This document shows positions 29,266-39,457 of a DNA stretch of 64,000 nucleotides, one piece after another. Source of the DNA: Nocardioides sp. Iso805N (lineage in GTDB: Bacteria > Actinomycetota > Actinomycetes > Propionibacteriales > Nocardioidaceae); contig NZ_KB822576.1 of assembly GCF_000364605.1 (NCBI RefSeq), positions 62,001 to 126,000 on the forward strand, read 5' to 3'. Numbering within the stretch: position 1 is the stretch's first letter; every line of letters starts with the position of its first letter. A program made the position numbers and the translations under genes. The notes under the pieces were generated by a model. The model did not search any database. It was not told the origin of the DNA and was given only the letters and a program-made list of their open reading frames with translations.

Positions 29266-29307
29266 TGGAAACTGACCTCTCGAGCCGCAGAAAGTGACCT
29301 CTCGGCG
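29266..29307. repeat. Right inverted repeat of the DUF559 unit
   Basis: Reverse complement matches 28158-28199 at 36 of 42 positions, including the whole CTCGAGAGGTCAGTTTC block. Its outer edge touches the relA stop codon (29308-29310). No target-site duplication can be recognised. Confidence 0.85.
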
Positions 29308-31623
29308 TCAGGAGGTCACGCGGTAGGCATCGAAGACGCCCGGAACGTTGCGGACAGCCTTGATCACCGTGTCGAGGTGCTTGGCGTCTGCCATCTCGAA
29401 GGAGAACCGCGACTTCGCGACCCGGTCGCGCGAGGTGCTCAGCTGCGCCGAGAGGATGTTCACGTGGGCGTCGGAGAGCGCCATCGTGATGTCCGAGAGC
29501 AGCCGGGAGCGATCGAGCGCCTCCACCTGGATGTTGACCAGGAAGGTCGAGGAAGAGGTCGGCGCCCACTCGACGTCGATCAGCCGCTCCGGCTGGTTCT
29601 TCAGCTCGGCGGCGTTCGTGCAGTCCAGCCGATGCACCGAGACCCCGCCACCCTTGGTGACGAAGCCCAGGATCGGATCGGGCGGCACCGGCGTACAGCA
29701 GCGGGCGAGCTTGATCCACACGTCCGCGCTGCCCTTGACGATGACTCCGGCATCGCCGCCGGTGGCGATCTTGGAGCGTCGCGGCCGAGTGATCGTGACT
29801 GCCTCGGCGAGGTCCTCGGCCGCACCCTGGTCGCCGCCGTGCTCATCAACGACCCGACGAACCACCGCCTGCGCGGAGAGGTTGCCCTCGCCTACCGAGG
29901 CGTAGAGCGCACTGACGTCGGCGATGTTGAAGTGCCGCGCGGCCAGGGTGAGCGACTCGTGGGACATCAGCCTCTTGAGAGGCAGGCCCTCCTTGCGCAT
30001 CAGCTTGGCGATCGCGTCCTGGCCCTTCTCGATGGCCTCCTCGCGACGCTCCTTGGTGAACCAGGCGCGGATCTTGGAGCGAGCGCGGTTGGACTTCACG
30101 AAGGAGAGCCAGTCGCGCGACGGCCCCGCAGTGGGCGCCTTGGAGGTGAACATCTCCACGACGTCGCCGTTGTCCAGCGTGGATTCGAGCGGCACTAGTC
30201 GGCCGTTGACCCGGGCGCCGATGGTCTTGTGGCCGACCTCCGTGTGCACCGCGTAGGCGAAGTCGACCGGGGTCGATCCGGCCGGCAGCGCGATCACGTC
30301 CCCGCGCGGGGTGAAGACGTAGACCTCCGCGCGGTTCATCTCGAAGCGCAGCGACTCCAGGAACTCGCCCGGATCCTCGACCTCGGACTGCCAGTCGAGC
30401 AACTGCTTGACCCAGCCCATGTCGTCGACGTCGGCACGCTTGTCCGTGTCGACACCGGTGCGGCCGTCCTCCTTGTACTTCCAGTGCGCGGCGACGCCGT
30501 ACTCGGCGCGGCGGTGCATGCCGAAAGTACGGATCTGCATCTCGACCGGCTTGCCCTGCGGGCCGATCACCGTCGTGTGCAGCGACTGGTACATGTTGAA
30601 CTTCGGCATCGCGACGTAGTCCTTGAACCGCCCCAACACCGGATTCCAGCGCGAGTGCAGCACACCGAGGACGCTGTAGCAGTCGCGGTCCTCGGCCACG
30701 AGGATGCGGATGCCGACCAGGTCGTAGATGTCGGAGAAGTCCTTCCCGCCGACGATCATCTTCTGGTAGATCGAGTAGTAGTGCTTCGGCCGGCCCGTGA
30801 CGGTGGCCTTGATCTTGGCCTCACGCACGTCGTTCTCGACCTGGCTGATCACCTGCGCGAGGAACTGGTCGCGTGAGGGCGCCCGCTCGGCCACCAGCCG
30901 CACGATCTCGTCGTAGATCTTGGGATGCAGGGTGGCGAAGGCCAGGTCCTCCAACTCCCACTTGATCGTGTTCATGCCGAGCCGGTGGGCCAGCGGCGCG
31001 TAGATGTCCAGAGTCTCGCGCGCGGAGCGCTCCTGCGACTTCTGCGGCACGTAGCGCAGCGTGCGCATGTTGTGCAGCCGGTCGGCCAGCTTGATCACCA
31101 GGACCCGGATGTCCTTGGACATCGCCACGATCATCTTGCGGATCGTCTCGGCCTGGGCGTTCTCGCCGTACTGGACCTTGTCCAGCTTGGTGACGCCGTC
31201 GACCATCACCGCGACCTCGTCACCGAAGTCCCGGCGCAGCTCGTCGAGGGCGTAGGGCGTGTCCTCGACAGTGTCGTGCAGCAGCGCAGCGACGAGCGTC
31301 GCCTCGGTCATCCCGAGCTCGGCGAGGATGGTCGTCACGGCGAGCGGATGGGTGATGTAGGGATCACCGCTCTTGCGCAGCTGCCCCTCGTGCAGGCGCT
31401 CGGCCGTCACATAGGCGCGCTCGAGCAGCGCCAGATCGGCCTTGGGGTGGTTGGCGCGAACCGCTCGGAAGAGCGGCTCCAGCACCGGGTTGGCTGCGTT
31501 GTTGCGCTGACCCATCCGGGCCAGCCGCGCCCGCATGCTCCGGCCCGATGGTGCCGAGGACCCTCCCTCGCGCACCCGCACCGCCCGCTCGCGCGGTGCA
31601 GCGGCAGCGCGTTCCTCAGTCAT
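29308..31623 (-). CDS. relA: Bifunctional (p)ppGpp synthetase/hydrolase
   Basis: 771 residues, the Rel layout of actinobacteria: HD hydrolase domain with LLHDTVEDT and [13 protein letters not shown], synthetase domain ([37 protein letters not shown]), TGS ([26 protein letters not shown]), a zinc-finger/CC region ([13 protein letters not shown]) and a C-terminal ACT domain. Both active sites look intact, so it should make and break the alarmone. apt is 35 bp upstream, the usual pairing. Its stop abuts the right repeat of the DUF559 unit. Confidence 0.98.
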   Translation of the reverse strand: MTEERAAAAPRERAVRVREGGSSAPSGRSMRARLARMGQRNNAANPVLEPLFRAVRANHPKADLALLERAYVTAERLHEGQLRKSGDPYITHPLAVTTILAELGMTEATLVAALLHDTVEDTPYALDELRRDFGDEVAVMVDGVTKLDKVQYGENAQAETIRKMIVAMSKDIRVLVIKLADRLHNMRTLRYVPQKSQERSARETLDIYAPLAHRLGMNTIKWELEDLAFATLHPKIYDEIVRLVAERAPSRDQFLAQVISQVENDVREAKIKATVTGRPKHYYSIYQKMIVGGKDFSDIYDLVGIRILVAEDRDCYSVLGVLHSRWNPVLGRFKDYVAMPKFNMYQSLHTTVIGPQGKPVEMQIRTFGMHRRAEYGVAAHWKYKEDGRTGVDTDKRADVDDMGWVKQLLDWQSEVEDPGEFLESLRFEMNRAEVYVFTPRGDVIALPAGSTPVDFAYAVHTEVGHKTIGARVNGRLVPLESTLDNGDVVEMFTSKAPTAGPSRDWLSFVKSNRARSKIRAWFTKERREEAIEKGQDAIAKLMRKEGLPLKRLMSHESLTLAARHFNIADVSALYASVGEGNLSAQAVVRRVVDEHGGDQGAAEDLAEAVTITRPRRSKIATGGDAGVIVKGSADVWIKLARCCTPVPPDPILGFVTKGGGVSVHRLDCTNAAELKNQPERLIDVEWAPTSSSTFLVNIQVEALDRSRLLSDITMALSDAHVNILSAQLSTSRDRVAKSRFSFEMADAKHLDTVIKAVRNVPGVFDAYRVTS

Positions 31624-31658
31624 GCAGTGAGTCTAGTCAGAAGTCCGGAGCCCGCGGC

Positions 31659-32207
31659 TCACACCCGCATCAACGCGGTCACCGGTACGTCGTCGCCGAT
31701 GGCTGCGCGACCATCCAGCGCGTCCAGCTCCATCAGCACCGCGACCCCCACCACCTCCGCGCCGCTGCGGCGGGCGAGGTCGACGGTGGCGGCCACCGTG
31801 CCACCCGTCGCCAGCACGTCGTCGATGAGCAGCACCCGCTCCCCCGGCGCCACGGCGTCCTGGTGCAGCTCGAGGGTGGCGTTACCGTACTCGAGCGAGT
31901 AGGAGACGGCGTGCGTCTCGCGCGGCAGCTTGCCGGCCTTGCGCACCGGGACGAACCCGGCGCCCAGGGCCAGCGCAACGGGCGCGGCAAGGATGAACCC
32001 CCGGGCCTCCATGCCGAGCACCTTGTCCACGACCGGCCGGCCGGCCTCGTCGCGGCCGGCGGCGGCCAGTGCCTGGACGACCTCGGTGAAGCCGTCGTGG
32101 TCGGCCAGCAGCGGCGTGATGTCCTTGAAGACGACCCCGGGCTCGGGGAAGTCGGGGACGTCGATGATGAGCCTGTCCAGTGTCTCCGTCAGCGTCATCG
32201 CGTTCAC
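31659..32207 (-). CDS. apt: Adenine phosphoribosyltransferase
   Basis: 182 residues if started at GTG 32207, which overlaps the secF stop as GTGA; an ATG three codons on (32198) is the alternative. FPEPGVVFKDITPLL is the N-terminal family signature, GMEARGFILAAPVA binds adenine, and VLLIDDVLATGGT is the PRPP loop. It salvages adenine to AMP. Placed between secF and relA as in Mycobacterium. Confidence 0.96.
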   Translation of the reverse strand: MNAMTLTETLDRLIIDVPDFPEPGVVFKDITPLLADHDGFTEVVQALAAAGRDEAGRPVVDKVLGMEARGFILAAPVALALGAGFVPVRKAGKLPRETHAVSYSLEYGNATLELHQDAVAPGERVLLIDDVLATGGTVAATVDLARRSGAEVVGVAVLMELDALDGRAAIGDDVPVTALMRV

Positions 32208-33391
32208 TTGCCGCGCTTGGAGCGGGTCTGGCGCGAGGGCTGCGGGCGACCAGCGGCACCGCTGTCGCGCACCGGGCCGCGGGTCTGCGGCGCCGTACGA
32301 CCTCGGAAGGCGTGCTCCTCGGGCGCGTTCGCCTCGGCCGGCGGCTCACCGTTGTCGTCGACCTCCATGCCCTCCGCGAAGGACGGCACGTGGGCGTAGG
32401 GGTCAGCCTGCTTGGCCCGCTGGGCGGCGCGCCGCTCGGAGTCGACGACGTCCTTCTCACGCGACTTGAGCTGCACGAACAGCGGGGTGGCGATGAAGAT
32501 CGAGGAGTAGGCGCCGGCGGCCATGCCGACGAACAGCGCGAGCGCGAGGTCCTTCAGCGTGGACGTGCCGAGCTGGACAGCGGAGACCCAGAGGATCGCG
32601 GCGACCGGGATGAGCGCCACGATCGAGGTGTTGATCGAGCGGACCAGGGTCTGGTTCACCGCCAGGTTGCAGGCGGCGGCGAAGGAGCGCTTGGTGGCGC
32701 GCAGGTTCTTGGTGTTCTCCTTGATCTTGTCGAACACCACGACCGTGTCGTAAAGCGAGAAGCCCAGGATGGTCAGGAAGCCGGTGACCGTCGCGGGAGA
32801 GACCTCGAAGCCCACCAACGCGTAGATGCCGACGGTGATGATCACGTCGTGGGCCAGTGCCACCAGCGCCGCGACGGACATCTTCCACTGCCGGGTGTAC
32901 ATCGCGATGAACACGGTCACCGCGATGAGGAAGACGATCAGGCCCTGGACCGCCTTGGTCGCGACTTCCTTGCCCCAGCTCGCCCCGACGTGGTCCTGAC
33001 TGATGTCGTCCGTGGTGGCACCGGTCGTCGACTTGATCGCCTTGAGGACCGTGTTGTTCTCCGTGGTGGAGACGGACTTGATCTGGATGATCAGGTTGTG
33101 GGCGCCTGCGGTGGTGACGGTCGGGTCGGCGGCAGCCTCGACGCCAGTGTTACCGACGGAGGTGCGCACCTTGTCGGCGAGTGGCTGGTCGGCTGACCCG
33201 GAGACGGTCACGGTGTACTGGGTGCCGCCGGTGAACTCGAGGCTCATGTTGAGGCCCCGGACCGAGAGACCCACGATCGCGGCGACGATCACGACGGCGG
33301 AGATGGCGTACCAGGTCCACCGACGGCCGACGAAGTCGATCGACTTCTTGCCGGTGTAGAGCTGGTTGCCGAGGCGGGTGAACTTACTCAT
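32204..33391 (-). CDS. secF: Protein translocase subunit SecF
   Basis: 395 residues from ATG 33391, which overlaps the secD stop (ATGA); the open frame beyond it is secD DNA. Six membrane helices with one large first periplasmic loop (LEFTGGTQYTV). The conserved membrane motif GFSLYDTVVVFDKIKEN precedes RATKRSFAAACNLAVNQTLVRSINTS. The C-terminal cytoplasmic tail of about 90 residues is basic and proline-rich. SecDF uses the proton gradient to complete export begun by SecA/YEG. Confidence 0.97.
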   Translation of the reverse strand: MSKFTRLGNQLYTGKKSIDFVGRRWTWYAISAVVIVAAIVGLSVRGLNMSLEFTGGTQYTVTVSGSADQPLADKVRTSVGNTGVEAAADPTVTTAGAHNLIIQIKSVSTTENNTVLKAIKSTTGATTDDISQDHVGASWGKEVATKAVQGLIVFLIAVTVFIAMYTRQWKMSVAALVALAHDVIITVGIYALVGFEVSPATVTGFLTILGFSLYDTVVVFDKIKENTKNLRATKRSFAAACNLAVNQTLVRSINTSIVALIPVAAILWVSAVQLGTSTLKDLALALFVGMAAGAYSSIFIATPLFVQLKSREKDVVDSERRAAQRAKQADPYAHVPSFAEGMEVDDNGEPPAEANAPEEHAFRGRTAPQTRGPVRDSGAAGRPQPSRQTRSKRGK

Positions 33392-35118
33392 CAGGCACGG
33401 CCTCCGACGGTGATGCGGTCGATGCCGAGAGCCTCTGCATCGAGACCGGAGAGCCGGTGACCGCGGTTGAAGAACTTGAAGTGGGAGAGCCACTTGATCA
33501 TCGGGTGGGTGAAGAAGAAGAACACCACCAGGTCGATGATCGTGGAGAGGCCGAGCGCGAAGGCGAAGCCCCGCACGTCACCGGCTCCGAAGATGTAGAG
33601 GATCAGTGCGGCGAGGACGGACACACCGTCTGCCGCCAGACACGTCGACCGGGCGCGCACCCAGCCGGCATCCACAGCCACGCGCATCGACTTGCCGTCG
33701 CGCATCTCGTCCCGGATGCGTTCGAAGTAGACGATGAACGAGTCAGCCGTGATGCCGACCGCCACGATCAGACCGGCGATACCGGGCAGGTCGAGGGTGA
33801 AGCCCGCGCCCTTGCTCAGCAGCAGCACCATCGCGTACGTCGAGGCGCCAGCGATGATCAGCGAGCTGATCACGACCAGGCCGAGACCGCGGTAGTAGAT
33901 CAGGCAGTAGAGCATCACCAGCAGCAGGCCGATCGCACCGGCCCACAGGCCGGCCGAGAGCTGGTTGCCCGCCAGCGAGGGGCCGACGGTCGTGTGCGAG
34001 ATGCCGTTCTCCTTGTCGAAGGCGACCGGCAGGGCACCGAACTTGAGGTTGTTGGCCAGGGCGGTGGCCGTGTCCTGGGTGAAGTTGCCGCTGATCTCCG
34101 CGCTGCCGCTGATCCGGCTGTCGGCGGTCGCCGCCGAGATGACCTGACCGTCGAGAACGATGGCGAACAGCTGGTTGGTGCCGGCGATCGCGCCGGTGGC
34201 GTCGGCGAACGCCTTGCGGCCGGCGCCGTGGAAGTCGAGCGTGACGACGTAGTTGACGCCGGTCTGCGGGATCCCGGCGCTGGCGTCGCTGACCTGGGTG
34301 CCCTCGATGATCGCCGGGGAGAGCAGGTACTTCTGACCCTGGGCGTCACAGGTGATCAGCGGCTGGCTCGGGTCGTCGGTGACGTTCGGGGCGCCGCTGG
34401 TGGGGCAGGTGTAGGCGTCGAACTTCGCGACCTCGTCGGCGGGCGGGTTGTTCATGAAGGCGACGGCGTCGTCGACACTCACGTCGTTCTTCTGGTCCGG
34501 CGTGCCGGACGTCGACGGAGTCGCCGAGGCCGACGGGCTCGCGGAGGCGCTGGGCGCGGCCGAGGCGGTCGCGGACGGCGTCGCGGCGGCCGCCTTCTGC
34601 TGCATCTTCGCCTTGGCCTTCTTGGTGGCCTTGTGGTCGAAGCCGAGGCCGGCGCGCTGGGCGCCGGTGCTGCTACCGCCGGTCGTGCCCGTGCCGCCGG
34701 TCGTGCCCGTGCCGCCGGTGACGCCGGAGGTGCCACTGCTGGTCGAGCTGGTGGCACACGTGTTCTGGCAGGCGACCAGGCGGAAGCGCAGCTGCGCGGT
34801 CTGGGAGACCTCGTTGACCAGGTCGTCACGGCTCTTGCCGGGGATCTCGACGACGATCTGGTTGCCGCCCTGCGTGGTCACCTTCGCAGCCGTCACACCG
34901 GAGCCATTGACGCGCTGGTCGATGATGTTGCGGGCTTCCTTCATCGCCTCAGCGCTGGGGTGCCCCTTGGCGATCATCATGATCCGGGTGCCGCCCTGGA
35001 GATCCAGGCCCAGCTCAGGCTTCCAGCTGCCGCCCAGGGCCACCAGGCCATAGGCGATGGCCAGGACCAGGAAGAACACCCCGAGGGTGCGACCCGGCCG
35101 ACTGGTCTTGCTTGCCAT
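33391..35118 (-). CDS. secD: Protein translocase subunit SecD
   Basis: 575 residues from ATG 35118, overlapping the yajC stop (ATGA); a GTG one codon earlier is possible. Helix 1 is followed by GLDLQGGTRIMMIAKG and the P1 domain, and the C-terminal five helices carry GLIVAVGITADSFIVYFERIRDEMR. Within P1, about residues 125-215, lies a long low-complexity insert: Gly/Thr repeats, a Lys/Ala stretch and an Ala/Ser/Pro stretch. SecDs from distant phyla lack it. Confidence 0.97.
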   Translation of the reverse strand: MASKTSRPGRTLGVFFLVLAIAYGLVALGGSWKPELGLDLQGGTRIMMIAKGHPSAEAMKEARNIIDQRVNGSGVTAAKVTTQGGNQIVVEIPGKSRDDLVNEVSQTAQLRFRLVACQNTCATSSTSSGTSGVTGGTGTTGGTGTTGGSSTGAQRAGLGFDHKATKKAKAKMQQKAAAATPSATASAAPSASASPSASATPSTSGTPDQKNDVSVDDAVAFMNNPPADEVAKFDAYTCPTSGAPNVTDDPSQPLITCDAQGQKYLLSPAIIEGTQVSDASAGIPQTGVNYVVTLDFHGAGRKAFADATGAIAGTNQLFAIVLDGQVISAATADSRISGSAEISGNFTQDTATALANNLKFGALPVAFDKENGISHTTVGPSLAGNQLSAGLWAGAIGLLLVMLYCLIYYRGLGLVVISSLIIAGASTYAMVLLLSKGAGFTLDLPGIAGLIVAVGITADSFIVYFERIRDEMRDGKSMRVAVDAGWVRARSTCLAADGVSVLAALILYIFGAGDVRGFAFALGLSTIIDLVVFFFFTHPMIKWLSHFKFFNRGHRLSGLDAEALGIDRITVGGRA

Positions 35119-35459
35119 CACTCATTCTCCTTCGGCTCGGCGGGCTCGACCTCGGCGCTCGGCTCGACCTCGGGGGTCGGCTCGGTCTCCTCGGTCGGCT
35201 CGCCGAACTCTTCGGGCAGGACCCGGCCGATCGCCGCGCGGACGACCTTGATCGCCACCTCGTCGGCGATCTCAACCAGGACGTAGTCATCGGTGATCTC
35301 ACGGACGGTGCCGAAGATCCCCGAGGTCAACATGACCTTGGTTTCAGGAAGAAGCTCCGCCTGCATCTGCTGGGCCTGGCGCTGTCGCCTCTGCTGCGGC
35401 CGGATCAGGAGGAACCAGAAGACCGCGACGATGAGGATGAGGGGCAAAATGGTCAGCAC
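35118..35459 (-). CDS. yajC: Preprotein translocase subunit YajC
   Basis: 113 residues. One N-terminal membrane helix (ILPLILIVAVFWFLLIRPQQRRQRQ), then the YajC core LLPETKVMLTSGIFGTVREITDDYVLVEIADEVAIKVVRAAIGRVL, and an acidic tail of Glu/Pro/Thr. It associates with SecDF. First gene of the yajC-secD-secF-apt-relA run; 108 bp separate it from ruvB upstream, with no clear hairpin. Confidence 0.95.
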   Translation of the reverse strand: MLTILPLILIVAVFWFLLIRPQQRRQRQAQQMQAELLPETKVMLTSGIFGTVREITDDYVLVEIADEVAIKVVRAAIGRVLPEEFGEPTEETEPTPEVEPSAEVEPAEPKENE

Positions 35460-35567
35460 GACGCTACTCAGACTCCAGTGATCGGGGATTCAGGCAGGCC
35501 TGCGGCCAGCCGACGCGCAAGTGTAGCCGTGCCGACCCGAGAGAACGTCACGCACGCCACACGTGGC

Positions 35568-36644
35568 TCACTCGTCGAGCAGTGTTTCCCAGCCGTTCGC
35601 CGCCCCCAGCGGCGCCGACAGACCCAGGTGCGCCCACGCAGCGGGGGTCGCGACTCGCCCGCGTGGTGTCCGGGCCAGGAAGCCGTTGCGCACCAGGAAC
35701 GGCTCGGCGACCTCCTCCACGGTCTCCCGCTCCTCGCCGACGGCGACGGCCAGCGTGGAGACGCCCACTGGTCCCCCGCCGAACCGGCGGCAGAGTGCGT
35801 CGAGCACGCCGCGATCGAGCCTGTCCAGGCCCAACGCGTCGACCTCGTAGAGATCGAGCGCCTTGCGCGCGATGTCGAGCGTGACCACGCCGTCAGCCCT
35901 GACCTGGGCGTAGTCGCGCACCCGGCGCAGCAACCGGTTCGCGATTCGCGGCGTACCTCTGGATCGGGAGGCGATCTCCGCTGACCCCTCAGCGTTCACC
36001 TCGACGCCCAGCAGGCCGGCCGAACGGCGCACGATGAGATCGAGCTCGTGCGGCTCGTAGAACTCAAGGTGTCCGGTGAAGCCGAACCTGTCGCGCAGCG
36101 GTCCCGGCAGCAGGCCCGCGCGGGTGGTGGCGCCGACGAGCGTGAACGGCGGCAGCTCGAGCGGGATAGCGGTCGCACCAGGACCCTTGCCGATCACGAC
36201 GTCGACCCGGAAGTCCTCCATCGCGAGGTAGAGCATCTCCTCGGCAGGGCGCGACATCCGGTGCACCTCGTCGACGAAGAGAACGTCGCCCTCGTTGAGG
36301 CCGCTGAGGATGGCCGCCAGGTCGCCGGCATGGGTGATGGCAGGGCCGCTGGTCAGTCGCAGCGGCGAGCTCATCTCCGCAGCGATGATCATCGCCAAGG
36401 TGGTCTTGCCGAGGCCGGGCGGACCACTGAGCAGGACATGGTCCGGAGCCCGTCCTCGCTGCTTGGCCGCTTCCAGCACAAGCCCGAGCTGGGCACGCAC
36501 GCGACCCTGGCCGACGACCTCGTCGAGGTTGCGGGGGCGCAGCGCCGCCTCGATCGCGCGCTCGTCACCCTCTGCCTCGGCGGCGGTCAACCGCTCGAGG
36601 TGAGCACCCTCGGCGGCCTGGAGCTCATCCTCGTGGAAGGGCAT
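35568..36644 (-). CDS. ruvB: Holliday junction branch-migration helicase RuvB
   Basis: 358 residues. AAA+ ATPase with Walker [10 protein letters not shown] (74-82), Walker [11 protein letters not shown], arginine finger region GPLRDRFGF and the C-terminal winged helix ([22 protein letters not shown]). It drives branch migration with RuvA. It follows ruvA after 2 bp and closes the ruvCAB operon under the SOS box at 37891-37906. Confidence 0.98.
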   Translation of the reverse strand: MPFHEDELQAAEGAHLERLTAAEAEGDERAIEAALRPRNLDEVVGQGRVRAQLGLVLEAAKQRGRAPDHVLLSGPPGLGKTTLAMIIAAEMSSPLRLTSGPAITHAGDLAAILSGLNEGDVLFVDEVHRMSRPAEEMLYLAMEDFRVDVVIGKGPGATAIPLELPPFTLVGATTRAGLLPGPLRDRFGFTGHLEFYEPHELDLIVRRSAGLLGVEVNAEGSAEIASRSRGTPRIANRLLRRVRDYAQVRADGVVTLDIARKALDLYEVDALGLDRLDRGVLDALCRRFGGGPVGVSTLAVAVGEERETVEEVAEPFLVRNGFLARTPRGRVATPAAWAHLGLSAPLGAANGWETLLDE

Positions 36645-36646
36645 GC

Positions 36647-37246
36647 TCAGGCCTTCGACAGCGCGCGCAGCGCGGCGCGCAGCAGCGCGCCGACGTCAGG
36701 GTTCCCGTTGGCCTGGTCCGCGACCGCGTCGACCGCCTTCTCGGCCTCCTTGGCCGGATAGCCGAGTCCCATGAGGCCCTGGGTAACCTGGTCGCGCCAG
36801 GGCGCCAGCTGCGGCAGGGCCGCCGCGGCCGAAGCGGTGCGGGTCGGAGCGCCGATCCGGTCCTTGAGCTCGAGGATGATCCGCTGCGCGCCCTTCTGCC
36901 CGATGCCGGGCACCCGGGTCAGCGTCTTGACGTCGTCGCCGGCGATCGCGGCACGCAGCCCGTCCGGCGAGAGTACGGCGAGCATCGCCTGCGCGAGCTT
37001 CGGCCCGACGCCCGAGGCGGTCTGGAGCATCTCGAACATCTGCTTCTCGTCCTCGTCGGCGAAGCCGAACAGCGTGAGGCTGTCCTCACGGACCACCATG
37101 CTGGTCGGCAGCGTCGCCTCGGCACCGGTGCGCAACGCTGCGAGCGTGGCCGGCGTGCACATCAGCTCGAGGCCGACACCACCGACCTCGACAACCGCGC
37201 TGGCCAGCGTCACGGCGGCCACCTTGCCGCGCACGAATGCGATCAC
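36647..37246 (-). CDS. ruvA: Holliday junction-binding protein RuvA
   Basis: 199 residues. N-terminal OB domain ([30 protein letters not shown]), two helix-hairpin-helix motifs ([19 protein letters not shown] and [19 protein letters not shown]), and a C-terminal three-helix domain III ([20 protein letters not shown]) that binds RuvB. The start overlaps the ruvC stop by 4 bases. Confidence 0.98.
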   Translation of the reverse strand: MIAFVRGKVAAVTLASAVVEVGGVGLELMCTPATLAALRTGAEATLPTSMVVREDSLTLFGFADEDEKQMFEMLQTASGVGPKLAQAMLAVLSPDGLRAAIAGDDVKTLTRVPGIGQKGAQRIILELKDRIGAPTRTASAAAALPQLAPWRDQVTQGLMGLGYPAKEAEKAVDAVADQANGNPDVGALLRAALRALSKA

Positions 37247-37875
37247 TTCGTTCCCATCGTCGTACGGATAGATCGGGCGGTCGATGCCTTGCGGGACTGC
37301 GCCAGCGCCGCCTCGATCCGGGCGCGGTTGCGCTCGGCGACACTGGATCCGGCCCCGTCGCCGCCACCGGCGCGGCTCGCGGCCTGCTCGATCCTGGACT
37401 GCGCGCCGCCGCGCCAGATGTGCGTGATGGCGAGGGCGAGCGCATCGGCCGCGTCGGCCGGCTTCGGCATCTCGGCGAGCCGCAGGATCCGCGTCACCAT
37501 CGCACCGACCTGCGCCTTGTCGGCACGTCCGTTGCCGGAGACGGCAGCCTTGACCTCCGACGGCGTGTGCATCGCCACCGGGATGCCGCGCCTGGCGGCG
37601 CAGACCATGGCGAGGCCGCTGGCCTGTGCCGTACCCATGATCGTGGAGACGTCCGAGCGGGCGAAGATCCGCTCGATGGCCACCGCATCGGGGCGGTGCT
37701 CCTCGATCCAGGCGTCGATGCCCTTCTCGATCGAGACCAGGCGCTCCCAGACCGGCAGGGTCGAGGTGGTGCGGATGACGTTGACGTCGACGAGGGACAG
37801 CGGCTTGCCGAGGTCGCCGTCGACCACACCCATGCCGCAGCGGGTCAGACCCGGGTCGATCCCGAGCACGCGCAT
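37243..37875 (-). CDS. ruvC: Holliday junction resolvase RuvC
   Basis: 210 residues, longer than the roughly 173 of E. coli because of a C-terminal Ala/Arg-rich tail (after about residue 165). RNase H fold with catalytic Asp7 in [12 protein letters not shown], Glu in AIERIF and C-terminal acidic residues in [12 protein letters not shown]. It cuts four-way junctions symmetrically. First gene of ruvCAB, 15 bp downstream of an SOS box. Confidence 0.97.
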   Translation of the reverse strand: MRVLGIDPGLTRCGMGVVDGDLGKPLSLVDVNVIRTTSTLPVWERLVSIEKGIDAWIEEHRPDAVAIERIFARSDVSTIMGTAQASGLAMVCAARRGIPVAMHTPSEVKAAVSGNGRADKAQVGAMVTRILRLAEMPKPADAADALALAITHIWRGGAQSRIEQAASRAGGGDGAGSSVAERNRARIEAALAQSRKASTARSIRTTMGTK

Positions 37876-37890
37876 CAGCCCACCATCCCT

Positions 37891-37912
37891 TCGAACGTCT
37901 GTTCGCAGACTA
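37891..37912 (-). promoter_or_regulatory. SOS box and -10 of the ruvCAB operon
   Basis: TCGAACGTCTGTTCGC (37891-37906) contains the actinobacterial LexA core CGAAC-N4-GTTCG intact. On the minus strand TAGTCT (37912-37907), a good -10, lies right before it, so LexA would cover the transcription start. The ATG of ruvC is 15 bp beyond the box, with AAGGGATGG between. Confidence 0.85.
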
Positions 37913-37920
37913 TCCGGAGA

Positions 37921-37958
37921 CGCCGACGGCCCCGCGCAGACACGCGGGGCCGTCGGCG
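37921..37958 (-). terminator. yebC terminator hairpin
   Basis: A perfect 16-bp GC-rich stem (37921-37936 with 37943-37958) and 6-base loop, 9 bases after the yebC stop. It separates the yebC transcript from the SOS-controlled ruvCAB operon. Confidence 0.88.
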
Positions 37959-37967
37959 AACCGGCGA

Positions 37968-38735
37968 TCAGTCCTCGATCTGGTCGAGCACCTCGTCGGG
38001 GATGTCGGCGTTCGAGAAGACGTTCTGCACGTCGTCGAGGTCGTCGATGGCGTCGACGAGCTTCATCACCTTGCCGGCGGTGGTGGCGTCGGCCACCGGG
38101 ATCTCGAGGCTGGCGACGAACTCCACGTCGGCCGACTCGTAGTCGAGGCCGGCATCCTGGACGGCGGAGCGAACGGCCACCAGGTCAGTGGCCTCGGAGA
38201 CCACCTGCCAGGCCTCACCGAGGTCGTTGACCTCCTCGGCCCCAGCGTCGAGGGTCGCCTCCAGCACGGTGTCCTCGTCGACCTGCTTGCCCTCCTGGTC
38301 CTTGGCGAGGATGACGACACCCTTGCGGTTGAAGAGGCGACTCACCGAGCCCGGGTCGGCCATGGTGCCGCCGTTGCGGGTGACGGCCGTGCGAACCTCC
38401 ATCGCGGCGCGGTTCTTGTTGTCGGTCAGACACTCCACCAGCAGCGCGACGCCGCTGGGACCGTAGACCTCGTACATGATCGTGGTGTAGTCGACACCGC
38501 CGCCGTCGAGACCGCCTCCGCGCTTGACTGCGCGGTCGATGTTGTCGTTGGGGACCGACTGCTTCTTGGCCTTCTGGACCGCGTCATAGAGCGTGGGGTT
38601 GCCCGAAAGGTCGGGGCCCCCGGCCTTCGCCGCGATCTCGATGTTCTTGATGAGCTTGGCGAAGAGCTTGCCGCGCTTCGCGTCAATCGCAGCCTTCTTG
38701 TGCTTCGTCGTTGCCCATTTGGAGTGGCCAGACAT
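37968..38735 (-). CDS. YebC/PmpR-family protein
   Basis: 255 residues, full length: [26 protein letters not shown]-terminus, [48 protein letters not shown], and the C-terminal [27 protein letters not shown]. Members have been described as transcription regulators and, more recently, as factors that relieve ribosome stalling; which applies here cannot be seen. Conserved position between pdxT and ruvC. Confidence 0.95.
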   Translation of the reverse strand: MSGHSKWATTKHKKAAIDAKRGKLFAKLIKNIEIAAKAGGPDLSGNPTLYDAVQKAKKQSVPNDNIDRAVKRGGGLDGGGVDYTTIMYEVYGPSGVALLVECLTDNKNRAAMEVRTAVTRNGGTMADPGSVSRLFNRKGVVILAKDQEGKQVDEDTVLEATLDAGAEEVNDLGEAWQVVSEATDLVAVRSAVQDAGLDYESADVEFVASLEIPVADATTAGKVMKLVDAIDDLDDVQNVFSNADIPDEVLDQIED

Positions 38736-38780
38736 AGTCCCTACTTCAGCGTTGTCTCAGTGCTTGGGGGTCGCCCGATC

Positions 38781-39356
38781 TTACCGACCCGCCACGATCT
38801 CCACGAACACACCATGCACCCGGGCGTCCTGCCCCACCTCCGGGTGGAAGCTGGTGGCGAGCAGGTGCCCCTGCCGGACCGCGACCGGGTGGCCGGCCGC
38901 CGTCGCCAGCACCTCGACGCTCTCCCCCACCTGCTCCACCCACGGCGCGCGGATGAAGAAGGCGTGCACCGACTCCGCCAACCCCCGTACGTCGAGGTCC
39001 TCCTCGAACGAGTCCACCTGCCGCCCGAACGCGTTGCGCCGGACCGTGATGTCCAACCCGCCGATGGTCTCCTGGTCCGCGGTGCCGTCGACGATCCGGT
39101 CGGCCAGCAGGATCATCCCGGCGCAGGTGCCGAATGCCGGCATGCCACCGCGGATGCGATCGCGCAGCGGCTCGAGGAGCTCGAAGTTGCGAGCGAGCTT
39201 CGCGATCGTGGTGGACTCACCGCCCGGGATCACCAGCCCGTCGCAGCGGTCGAGCTCGGCGACCCGGCGTACGCCGAAGGCCTCGACCCCCAGGCTGATC
39301 AGACTCGCGACGTGCTCCCGCACGTCGCCTTGCAGGGCGAGGACTCCGATACGCAC
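38781..39356 (-). CDS. pdxT: Pyridoxal 5'-phosphate synthase glutaminase subunit PdxT
   Basis: 191 residues from GTG 39356. Class I glutaminase with the PdxT-specific [13 protein letters not shown], nucleophile Cys78 in [12 protein letters not shown] and the His/Glu pair in SFHPEVG. It passes ammonia to PdxS. The gap to pdxS is 101 bp and has no clear terminator. Confidence 0.96.
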   Translation of the reverse strand: MRIGVLALQGDVREHVASLISLGVEAFGVRRVAELDRCDGLVIPGGESTTIAKLARNFELLEPLRDRIRGGMPAFGTCAGMILLADRIVDGTADQETIGGLDITVRRNAFGRQVDSFEEDLDVRGLAESVHAFFIRAPWVEQVGESVEVLATAAGHPVAVRQGHLLATSFHPEVGQDARVHGVFVEIVAGR

Positions 39357-39457
39357 CGGATGAGTGTAGGGATGCTCCCGCACACCCAGACAACGGGCAC
39401 GTCGGAAGCGCCGCTCCAACGCCCGTGGTCCCGGATCAGCGGGAACCGGCCGTCCCG

